Shown here in pieces: positions 24,417 through 31,409 of a stretch of 64,000 nucleotides of DNA (its first letter is position 1; each line of letters starts with the position of its first letter). The translations under genes were made by a program, and so were the position numbers. The DNA is from Allofournierella_A excrementavium. GTDB taxonomy: Bacteria; Bacillota; Clostridia; Oscillospirales; Ruminococcaceae. Under the pieces are notes generated by a model, which saw nothing but the letters and a program-made list of their open reading frames with translations, ran no database searches and was not told the DNA's origin. Location: positions 1 through 64,000 of the forward strand of contig DWVE01000051.1 in assembly GCA_019120375.1 (NCBI GenBank), in the 5' to 3' direction.

Positions 24417-25113
24417 ATGGAAATACCTGGTCACCGACGCCGACCTTGCGGTGCTGGGGGCGCGGCTGAAGGTGCTGCTGCCCATGGACAAGCACCAGAC
24501 CGGCAGCGCCTACGCCATCCGCAGCCTGTATTTTGACGATCTGCAAAACAGCTGCCTGCGGGAGAACGAGGCGGGCGTGGACGACCGGCGCAAGTTCCGC
24601 CTGCGGCTTTACAACGGCAGCGCCGAGCGCATCCAGCTGGAGATCAAGGAAAAGCTCCACGGCAAGACCCACAAATCCAGCTGCCTTGTGAGCGCCGACG
24701 AGTGCCGCCGCATCATGGCGGGCGCAGCGCCCCCCATCGGGCCGGGCACCCCCGCGCCCCGCAACCTGCTCAGCGTGGCCATGCGCACGGCGGGCATGGC
24801 GCCCAAGGTCATCGTGGAATACGAGCGCACCGCCTTTGTGGGGCGCTCGGGCAATGTGCGCATCACCTTCGACCGCAACATCTCCGCCTGCGTGCAGCTG
24901 GGCAGCTTTCTGGAGCCGAAGGTGCACCTCACGCCCATCCTGCCGGCGGGGCAGCACGTGCTGGAAGTGAAGTTCGACGAGTTCCTGCCCGACTATGTGG
25001 CGCAGGCGCTGGAATTGGGAAAACTGCGGCAGACCGCGTTCTCGAAATATTACTTGTGCCGGCTGGCCCTGCCCGGGCCCATGGCAGAAAGGACCAGGGA
25101 ATATGAGTTTTAG
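24400..25113 (+). CDS. VTC-domain polyphosphate-polymerase-like protein
   Basis: 237 residues with the VTC tunnel-domain pattern: YRNEWKYLV, RSLYFDDLQNSCLREN, RRKFRLRLYN, IQLEIKEKL, KVIVEYERTAFV, VRITFDRNI, and the late glutamate in HVLEVKFDEFLPDYV. In yeast Vtc4 this basic tunnel makes polyphosphate from ATP. The bacterial short forms are annotated as polyphosphate polymerase domain proteins, but their activity is largely unproven. It overlaps the CotH stop by 17 bases and the DUF4956 gene by 11, a tight coupling that argues for one complex. Confidence 0.9.
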   Translation: MYYRNEWKYLVTDADLAVLGARLKVLLPMDKHQTGSAYAIRSLYFDDLQNSCLRENEAGVDDRRKFRLRLYNGSAERIQLEIKEKLHGKTHKSSCLVSADECRRIMAGAAPPIGPGTPAPRNLLSVAMRTAGMAPKVIVEYERTAFVGRSGNVRITFDRNISACVQLGSFLEPKVHLTPILPAGQHVLEVKFDEFLPDYVAQALELGKLRQTAFSKYYLCRLALPGPMAERTREYEF

Positions 25114-25777
25114 TGACGTTATCAAAAAGAGCGTTCTGGAGGGCTTTGCCCAGAGCGACATCGGCACGGTGACCATCGTGGTCACCCTGGGCGTGACCGG
25201 CCTGATCGCCCTTTACATCTACGCCATCTACCGGCTGGCCAGCCGCAGCGCCTTCTATAACCGGGACTTCAACAAGACCCTGGCGCTGATGCCCATCGTC
25301 ACCGCCGGCATCGTGCTGGCCATGCAGAGCAGCATCGTCATCAGCCTGGGCATGGTGGGCGCGTTGTCCATCGTGCGTTTCCGCAACGCGGTGAAGGACT
25401 CCATGGACCTGCTCTATCTGTTCTGGAGCATCGGCGTGGGCATCATCTGCGGCGCGCGTTTGTTCGAGATCGCCGTGGTGGTGAGCCTTGCGGTCACGGC
25501 GCTCATCTTCCTGCTGGACCTGGTGCCTTCGGCAAAGCCGCCCTATCTGCTGGTGGTCAACAGCACCGACACCGAGATCGACCCGGCGCTGAACGAGCTT
25601 TTGAACCGCTACGCCAAGGGCGCGCGGGTGAAGAGCCGCAGCGTGAGCGCCGACCGGCTGGACCTCATCCTGGAACTGCGCACCGACGACGGCAGCCGCC
25701 TTGTGAGCGCCTGCGCGGCGCTGCCCGGGGTGGAGAGCGTCAACCTGCTGGCCCACGACGGCGAAGTGCGCTACTGA
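25103..25777 (+). CDS. DUF4956 membrane protein
   Basis: 224 residues with four hydrophobic segments (about 22-44, 62-80, 84-98 and 110-140) and a C-terminal soluble domain of ferredoxin-like or ACT-like pattern (about 150-224). The conserved block MVGALSIVRFRNAVKDSMDLLYLFWSIGVGI is diagnostic of DUF4956. The family has no proven function; its genes regularly lie beside VTC-domain and CotH genes, as here. It could be the membrane channel or anchor for the VTC protein. The ATG lies within the VTC gene end. Confidence 0.9.
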   Translation: MSFSDVIKKSVLEGFAQSDIGTVTIVVTLGVTGLIALYIYAIYRLASRSAFYNRDFNKTLALMPIVTAGIVLAMQSSIVISLGMVGALSIVRFRNAVKDSMDLLYLFWSIGVGIICGARLFEIAVVVSLAVTALIFLLDLVPSAKPPYLLVVNSTDTEIDPALNELLNRYAKGARVKSRSVSADRLDLILELRTDDGSRLVSACAALPGVESVNLLAHDGEVRY

Positions 25778-25792
25778 GAAAAGAATAAACGC

Positions 25793-25831
25793 GGGGAGGC
25801 CGGCGGCGCAAAGCCGGGCCTCCCCGGTTTT
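25793..25831 (+). terminator. Probable terminator inside the CotH cassette
   Basis: A GGGGAGGC-CGG stem with one bulged base pairs with CCGGGCCTCCCC, then GGTTTTA. Read-through would be needed for the second CotH gene unless it has its own promoter, which I do not see. Confidence 0.6.
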
Positions 25832-25878
25832 ATGGGCCCGTGCGGGGGCCTTATCACGGGACGAAGAGTGTGAATGGA

Positions 25879-27546
25879 ATGGGTTTCGCAAACAAAACAG
25901 GGCTCGGGTGCGGCGCGGGCACGCCCCTGAAACGGAGGATGCGGGCGCTGGTGCTGGCGGTCTGTCTGCTGGCGCTGGCGGGCATCGCTCTCTTCCGGGC
26001 GCGTCAGGCGGCCTCCAGCCTGCTGGGCGCGCCGCTGGCCGACAGCGGCAGGGTGGCCTCCATCACCGCGCTGACGCGGCAGACGGGGGACGACTGCGCC
26101 CTTTTGTGGAACGGGGCCGAACTGCCCTACGACGCCGAAACGGACGCCTACTGCCTGCCCCAGCCCCTGAACGGGGAGGTGCGGGGCACCCTCACCTCCA
26201 GCTGGGGCCGGGTCTGGCTGCCCGCCGACGAGTGGGAGGGGGACTGGGCCGACGACATGAGTTCCGGCGAGGTGCGGCAGGTCTATGTGAGCGACGGCAA
26301 GCGCTGGTGCAGCCTGCGGGTCTGCCTTTCGGGGCTGCCGGTGCTCTCGGTCCACACCAGCCACTCGGAGCCGGCAGAGCTGAACTATGAGATGCGGGAG
26401 CGCAACTACGGCGACGTGACCCTCTTCTGGCCGGAGGGAAATTTCCGCCAGCAGGTGCTCTCCAGCAAGGTGGAGTGGCACTGGCGGGGCAACGCCAGCC
26501 TGCTGAGCCAGAAAAAATCCTACCGGCTGAACCTGCTGGACGAGGCGGGGCAGCCGAACCGGCAGGACCTCCTGGGCCTGGGGGAGGGCGACGGCTGGAT
26601 CCTGGTGAATTTTTCCACCGACTGCACCCGCACCCGTGACATGGCGGCCAACCTTCTCTGGAACGAGCTTGCTGCGGAAAATGAGAATAACCCGGCGGGG
26701 GCGGTGCTCCAGTATGTGGAACTGTTTGTGGACGACGAGTACATGGGCGTGTACGGCCTGTGCCGCCCGCTGGGCCGCAAAACGCTGGACCTTGGGGCCA
26801 ACGACGTGCTCTATAAATGGCGGCTGTCCAACATGATGAAGCCCCACGAGTTCGACTGGATGGAAGAGGAGCAGATGATGGACTACTTCGGGGCCATCGA
26901 AATTTCCTGGCCCAACGAGTGGCGCCCCGGCGCGTGGCACATCCTGCAGCCCTATGTCAAGTCGCTGTACATGGCCGAGGAGCCGGTGCCCTGGGAGACG
27001 GTGGAGTCCCTTCTGGACGTGGAGAACGCCGTGGACATCGCCCTGTTCAAGCAGTACACCTGCGCGGTGGACAACGCTTTGCAGAACATATATCTGCTCT
27101 ACCGGGACGACGAGGGGCTCATCTACCGCATCCCCTGGGATATGAACTACACCTTCGGCGACTGCTACGACGCCTTCCGCGACCTGGACCTGACCACCTT
27201 CATCGTGCCGGATCTGGAGCTGGACGCCCTTTACGCCGCCGACCCGGAGCGCACCCAGGCGCTGGTGGCCCAGCGCTGGCAGGAACTGCGCCAGTCGGTG
27301 TTCAGCCTGGACCACCTCAAGTCGGTGTACAGCGGGCTGTACAAAACGCTGGTGCAAAGCGGCGCGCTGACCCGGGATTTCGCCCTCTGGGGCGTGAACG
27401 ACGCCTATCAGGGCTGGTCGGAAAACGACACCCTCGCCCCGGTGGAAACGATGCTGTTCATGCAGGCGCGGCTGAGCTATCTGGACAAATACATGCAGGC
27501 TTACCAGCCGGGCGACCGCAGCGCCTACCCCAACCTGCCCCAGTAA
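25879..27546 (+). CDS. CotH-kinase-family protein (second copy)
   Basis: 555 residues, a paralogue of the 22776-24416 protein. Shared blocks include LALAGIALFRARQ, SWGRVWLPADEW, YVSDGKRWCSL, YHWRGN/WHWRGN, QKKSYRLNLLDEAGQP, YVELFVDDEYMGVYGL, YRIPWDMNYTFGDCYD and the C-terminal YLDKYMQAYQPGDRSA. It has an N-terminal hydrophobic anchor. ATG 25879 is the most likely start; GTG at 25870 or 25840 would lengthen the basic N terminus, and the 25840 choice runs close to the terminator. Two diverged copies flanking VTC/DUF4956 suggest two substrates or a heterodimer. Confidence 0.87.
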   Translation: MGFANKTGLGCGAGTPLKRRMRALVLAVCLLALAGIALFRARQAASSLLGAPLADSGRVASITALTRQTGDDCALLWNGAELPYDAETDAYCLPQPLNGEVRGTLTSSWGRVWLPADEWEGDWADDMSSGEVRQVYVSDGKRWCSLRVCLSGLPVLSVHTSHSEPAELNYEMRERNYGDVTLFWPEGNFRQQVLSSKVEWHWRGNASLLSQKKSYRLNLLDEAGQPNRQDLLGLGEGDGWILVNFSTDCTRTRDMAANLLWNELAAENENNPAGAVLQYVELFVDDEYMGVYGLCRPLGRKTLDLGANDVLYKWRLSNMMKPHEFDWMEEEQMMDYFGAIEISWPNEWRPGAWHILQPYVKSLYMAEEPVPWETVESLLDVENAVDIALFKQYTCAVDNALQNIYLLYRDDEGLIYRIPWDMNYTFGDCYDAFRDLDLTTFIVPDLELDALYAADPERTQALVAQRWQELRQSVFSLDHLKSVYSGLYKTLVQSGALTRDFALWGVNDAYQGWSENDTLAPVETMLFMQARLSYLDKYMQAYQPGDRSAYPNLPQ

Positions 27547-27558
27547 AACACAAAGAGA

Positions 27559-27596
27559 AAAGCCCCGGACTGTGTTTCAAAGTCCGGGGCTTTTTG
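27559..27596. terminator. Bidirectional terminator after the CotH cassette
   Basis: Stem agccccggact / agtccggggct with T5 on the plus strand and TTTTCTCTTTG on the minus strand; serves both converging transcripts. Confidence 0.9.
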
Positions 27597-27605
27597 TGCC
27601 AAAAC

Positions 27606-27911
27606 TCACTTTTTCGCGGCGGCCGCTGCCTCTTTCAGGGCCCGCTCCAGCCACATGCCGCCCACTTCCAGGGCGGTGTACAGGCCGGTCTTGGAGCTCT
27701 GCCTGACGACCCGCTCGGGCAGGGGCTTGGTGGCGTCGGTGCTCATCAGCATCACGTGCAGCTTGTCGGCCACGGTGATGCCGTTCTCCTCCTTGGTGGT
27801 GAGCACCTGCATGAACACCACATAGGGGTCGGCCAGGCTGCCGTAGTAGATCTCGTTGCCGCAGCGCACCAGCGGGCGGCCCTTGTAGGTCAGTTTCGGG
27901 GTATATGCCAT
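27606..27911 (-). CDS. Conserved small protein of unknown function
   Basis: 101 residues, soluble, starting MAYTPKLTYKGRPLVRCGNEIYYG and ending in an Ala/Lys-rich helix. The pattern of short strands (VVFMQVLTTKEENGITVADKLHVMLMSTD) looks like a small compact beta domain. I do not recognise a family. GGAGGG lies ten bases before the ATG, and a near-consensus promoter sits 70 bases upstream, so it is a real, separately expressed gene. Expression from so good a promoter suggests a housekeeping or abundant protein. Confidence 0.8.
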   Translation of the reverse strand: MAYTPKLTYKGRPLVRCGNEIYYGSLADPYVVFMQVLTTKEENGITVADKLHVMLMSTDATKPLPERVVRQSSKTGLYTALEVGGMWLERALKEAAAAAKK

Positions 27912-27980
27912 GGTTTTGTGTACCCTCCGTTTCTGTCATAACACGGCGCGCGCAAACGCGCCGCAGGATGTTTTCATTTT

Positions 27981-28009
27981 ATTATACCACAGCGCGGCAC
28001 ATTTGACAA
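27981..28009 (-). promoter_or_regulatory. Promoter of the small unknown gene
   Basis: Minus-strand TTGTCA and TATAAT, exactly 17 bases apart, immediately beyond the end of the glycan locus. Confidence 0.82.
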
Positions 28010-28016
28010 ATCGGCC

Positions 28017-28379
28017 TCAGCGGTCCTGGTGGGTGCGCTCGATCTTTTCCTCGTTCAGCGCCACCTTCTGGGCAAGAATTTTCATCTTGGAGTCCATCTG
28101 GCTGATGCGCAGGCTCATGAAGAACACCTTGAGGATGAGCAAGAAGATGATGGCCAGATACACCACGTTGATGGGGGCCTGCATGCCAAGGGTGTTGGCG
28201 GCCCAATAGGCCAATTCCGGGAAGATGCTCAAAAGCAGCAGAAAGCCGGAGAAAACGAACCAGAAGATGCTGTCTTCGATTTGAATTTTGGCCCGGCGGA
28301 TGCGGCCCAGCACGAACACCAGCGTGAGCAGGCTGCCCAGCACCAGCAGCAGCCGCAGGGAGAGGGGATAGTCCAGCAT
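28017..28379 (-). CDS. DUF2304 membrane protein
   Basis: 120 residues with three hydrophobic segments (about 7-25, 36-55 and 68-90) and a short charged C-terminal coil (ISQMDSKMKILAQKVALNEEKIERTHQ). The block EDSIFWFVFSGFLLLLSIFPELAYWAANTLGMQAPINVVYLA is typical of DUF2304. These proteins almost always follow a DPM1-like GT2 gene, as here (one-base gap), and probably anchor or assist it in making polyprenyl-phosphate sugar. Last gene of the glycan locus. Confidence 0.9.
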   Translation of the reverse strand: MLDYPLSLRLLLVLGSLLTLVFVLGRIRRAKIQIEDSIFWFVFSGFLLLLSIFPELAYWAANTLGMQAPINVVYLAIIFLLILKVFFMSLRISQMDSKMKILAQKVALNEEKIERTHQDR

Positions 28380-28380
28380 G

Positions 28381-29100
28381 TCACAGGCTCCTTTCGGTGT
28401 AGGGGGTGAGGGTGTCCCGCTTGCGGAACCACTGGATGAGCAGGATGGAAAGGCCCATCTTGATCATGTATTCCACCGAGCGGGCAAAGTTCAGATAGCT
28501 GGTGCCGGCGATGCGCTCGCCCATCTCCACCTGCAGCTCCTTCACCACCGCGCCGTTCTTGATGAGGTAGCTGATGGTGTCCGGCTCGGGGGCGTAGTTC
28601 AGGTTGGCGGCAAACTCCTCCAGCATCTTGCGGTTGAACATCCGCATGCCGCTGGTGGGGTCGCAGATGGCTTTGCCGGTGGTCAGCCGGATGGCCCAGC
28701 TGATGAGGTAGCTGCCCGCCATACGCAGGCTTTTGGGCTTTTTCACCGTGATGAACCGGCTGCCGATGACGATGTCCGCCCCGGATTCCAGAAGTTCCAG
28801 CATGGGGGCGATGTACCGGGGCAGGTGCTGGCCGTCCGCGTCGAACTGCAAAGCGCAGTCGTAGCCGTTCTCGGCGGCGTAGCGAAGCCCCGTCTGAAAG
28901 GCCCCGGCCAGACCCAGGTTCACCGGCAGGTCGATCATGCGGAAGTCGTGCTGGCGGCAAAGGGCCGCGGTGTGGTCGCGGCTGCCGTCGTTCACCACCA
29001 CATAGTCGTACTGGGGGTAGTGCTCGATCAGGTCTTCCACCACCGGCACGATGCTTGCTTCCTCGTTGTATGCGGGGATAACGATCAATAATTTTGCCAT
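28381..29100 (-). CDS. DPM1-like polyprenyl-phosphate glycosyltransferase (GT2)
   Basis: 239 residues: LLIVIPAYNEEASIVPVVEDL, VVNDGSRDHT, the metal site FDADGQH (about 84-90), IGSRF, and DPTSGMRMFNRKMLEEF, all characteristic of the dolichyl/undecaprenyl-phosphate mannose or glucose synthase group. ATG 29100 is correct; the open frame to 29163 overlaps the upstream GT4 gene. It should charge undecaprenyl phosphate with one sugar for use by an external GT-C enzyme, working with DUF2304. Confidence 0.93.
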   Translation of the reverse strand: MAKLLIVIPAYNEEASIVPVVEDLIEHYPQYDYVVVNDGSRDHTAALCRQHDFRMIDLPVNLGLAGAFQTGLRYAAENGYDCALQFDADGQHLPRYIAPMLELLESGADIVIGSRFITVKKPKSLRMAGSYLISWAIRLTTGKAICDPTSGMRMFNRKMLEEFAANLNYAPEPDTISYLIKNGAVVKELQVEMGERIAGTSYLNFARSVEYMIKMGLSILLIQWFRKRDTLTPYTERSL

Positions 29101-29120
29101 AGTTTCCCGTTCGCTTTCTG

Positions 29121-30272
29121 TCAGTTTTGGGCGCTTTGGGCCAGCGCCAGCAGTTTTTGGCACACCGCGTCCCAGGTGAAGTGGGCTTCCAGGCGCGCGG
29201 CGGTCTTTTCGGCGGCGGTGCGCCGCCAGTCTTCATCGGTGAGGGCCTTGGTCAGCGCCTCGGCCAGGGGGCCGGGGTCCGCCGAATCCAGCTGGATGCC
29301 GAAGCTTTCGTCCGCCAGCAGCTCGTCGCTGCCGCCGGTGCGGGTGGTCACGATGGGGCAGCCGCAGGCTGCCGCCTCCAAAAAGGTGGTGGGGAAGCCC
29401 TCGGCGTAGTAGGTGGGCAGGCAGTAGACCCGGCTCTGGGCCAGCAGCTGCATCGCCTTGGGGTAGGCCACCGCCCCCAGCAGGTGCACGTTCGGCGGGC
29501 AGTCCTTCTTCAGCTCGGCCAGCAGCGGCCCGTCGCCCGCCACCGCCAGCGCCGCGCCGGGCACGGCGGCGTCGGTGAAGGCTTTGATGAGTTCCGCCAC
29601 GCCCTTCTCCGGGATGATGCGCCCCACAAAGGCCGCCAGCGGCGCGTCAGGGGCAAGGCCCAGCTCGCTCCGCCAGTCGATGGCGTCGGGGGCATGGGCC
29701 AAAGCGCGCACCTCGGCGGGGTCCACCGCGTTGTAAAGCTGGCCCTCGGCCTTGATGCCGAAGTGCTCCAGCCAGCGGCAGACCGCCCGGCTCACGCCGA
29801 AAAACCGCATGCGGTAATGTTTGAGAACGCCGGCGGCGAAATGCTCATAGGCCGCGCCCGCCGCGTTCAGCAGGGCGCTGTTCATGGGCAGGTGGCCGGT
29901 GGAGTGGTCCACCACGATGGCCGGGATGCGCCGCCTTGCCGCCTGCCGCGCGGCGTAGAGGCTGCTGACGTAAAACCGGGTGTTGATGAGGCAGAAATCG
30001 ATCCTGCGGCCCCAGAGCAGCGCCGCCAGCCGTTTGAACTCCCGCCCGGGGCGCGGCACCGGGAAGCGCCCGTTCATCAGCGGCCACACCGGCAGCCGGA
30101 TGATCTCGATGCCCTCGGCGTCGGTCTCGTGGTCCGGCAGGCCGGGCAGGGCGCTGGTGACCACCAGGGCCTTGTGCCCCGCCTTGACCACACGGCGGGC
30201 CAGATTGTAGGTGTAGCGTTCCACCCCGCCCACGGTGGGCAGGTACTGGGCCGAGAAAAAGCAGATGGTCAC
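29121..30272 (-). CDS. GT4-type glycosyltransferase (GT-B fold)
   Basis: 383 residues. The N-terminal domain has SAQYLPTVGGVERYTYNLARRV; the C-terminal domain has FVGRIIPEKGVAELIKAF, VAGDGPL, VHLLGAVAY and the nucleotide-sugar block YYAEGFPTTFLEAAACGCPIVTT. This is a soluble retaining glycosyltransferase acting on lipid-linked oligosaccharide at the inner membrane face. It sits between the GT2-GtrA fusion and the DPM1-like gene with short gaps (24 and 20 bases). Confidence 0.94.
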   Translation of the reverse strand: MTICFFSAQYLPTVGGVERYTYNLARRVVKAGHKALVVTSALPGLPDHETDAEGIEIIRLPVWPLMNGRFPVPRPGREFKRLAALLWGRRIDFCLINTRFYVSSLYAARQAARRRIPAIVVDHSTGHLPMNSALLNAAGAAYEHFAAGVLKHYRMRFFGVSRAVCRWLEHFGIKAEGQLYNAVDPAEVRALAHAPDAIDWRSELGLAPDAPLAAFVGRIIPEKGVAELIKAFTDAAVPGAALAVAGDGPLLAELKKDCPPNVHLLGAVAYPKAMQLLAQSRVYCLPTYYAEGFPTTFLEAAACGCPIVTTRTGGSDELLADESFGIQLDSADPGPLAEALTKALTDEDWRRTAAEKTAARLEAHFTWDAVCQKLLALAQSAQN

Positions 30273-30296
30273 CGCCGCCCGCCTCCTTTTGGGCCG

Positions 30297-31388
30297 TCAG
30301 GCCTTTTTCTTGTAGACGAATTCCCGCTGGATCTGGAAGCTGATGAAGAAGAGCACGATGTCCACCGCTGCCTTGATGGCGATCTCCCAGCCGCCCGGAG
30401 GGCACAGCAGGGAGGTGACAAGGCTCACCAGCCCGGCGCTGGCCAGCATCTGCGCCGCCGCCAGCATCACATAGCGCACCGCCGCCCGCCTGTGGCCGGC
30501 CTTGCTGCGGAACACCACCCGGTGGTTCATGTAATAGTTGTAGCTGGCGGAGAACAGCCGCGCTAGGGCGGTGCAGACGAACACCGTCAGGACGCGCCCG
30601 TTTGCGCTGGGCGTGGGCACGAACAGGCCCGACAGCAGAAGGAACAGGCTGAACAGCGCCAGGTCCAGCACGCTGGAGGAAAGGCTGGAGAACAAAAACT
30701 TGCCGAAGATGGCGTAGATGCGCGCCGAGTCCCGCAGGGGATGGAAGTGGGAGGTGTGGTTCTCCTTGGAATCGTAGATGGTCTCGATGGGCAGTTCCAG
30801 AATGGGCAGCCGGTCGCGAGTCTCAATGAGCATGTTGCTCTCGAACTCAAAGCGCTCGCCCGGCACGTTCATCAGCCGCTTCATGAAGGAGGAAGGCACC
30901 CCCCGCAGGCCGGTCTGGGTGTCGCTCACCGACACGCCGCACAGCGCCCGGAACATGAAGCGGGTGATCTTGTTGCCCCAGCGGCTCTTGAAGGGCACGC
31001 CCGCGTCATCAAAATCACGGCAGCCCAGCAGAAGGCTGTCCGGGTGCTCGGCCATGGCCTGCATGAAGCGCAGGATGTCCGCCGGCGAGTGCTGGCCGTC
31101 GGAGTCGGCGGTGATGGCGCCGGGCGCGTCCGGCCAGGTGTTCAGGCAGAAGTTGAAGGCGGTCTTGAGGGCCCGCCCCTTGCCCAGGTTCACCGCGTGG
31201 CGCAGCACAACGCAGCCCCATTCCTGCTCCGCCCGGCGGAACACGGGGGCGTATTCCGGGCCGCTGCCGTCGTCCACCAGCACGATGTTCTCGATGCCCG
31301 CCTCTTTCATCTGGCCCAGCAGAAGGGGAAGGCGCTCGTCCGGTTCCAGGCTGGGAATGATCACCGGCACGGCTTTGAAATCAACCAT
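30297..31388 (-). CDS. GT2-GtrA fusion: polyprenyl-phosphate glycosyltransferase with flippase-like membrane domain
   Basis: 363 residues in two parts. Residues 1-215 are a DPM1-like GT2 (PVIIPSLEPDERL, VLVDDGSG, NLGKGRALKTAFN, the site TADSDGQH at about 92-99, SDTQTGLRGVP). Residues 230-363 form a four-helix GtrA domain. GtrA proteins are thought to flip undecaprenyl-phosphate sugars; the fusion joins synthesis and flipping. It lies 21 bases after the DUF2142 gene, which could be the external transferase using that donor. Confidence 0.93.
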   Translation of the reverse strand: MVDFKAVPVIIPSLEPDERLPLLLGQMKEAGIENIVLVDDGSGPEYAPVFRRAEQEWGCVVLRHAVNLGKGRALKTAFNFCLNTWPDAPGAITADSDGQHSPADILRFMQAMAEHPDSLLLGCRDFDDAGVPFKSRWGNKITRFMFRALCGVSVSDTQTGLRGVPSSFMKRLMNVPGERFEFESNMLIETRDRLPILELPIETIYDSKENHTSHFHPLRDSARIYAIFGKFLFSSLSSSVLDLALFSLFLLLSGLFVPTPSANGRVLTVFVCTALARLFSASYNYYMNHRVVFRSKAGHRRAAVRYVMLAAAQMLASAGLVSLVTSLLCPPGGWEIAIKAAVDIVLFFISFQIQREFVYKKKA

Positions 31389-31409
31389 AAAAAAGTCCTC
31401 GAATCCATA

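Noticed and set aside
27944..27962. GGCGCG / CGCGCC hairpin as terminator of the glycan locus
   Set aside because: The minus strand shows no T-run after it (TGTTATGA), so I do not list it as a terminator.
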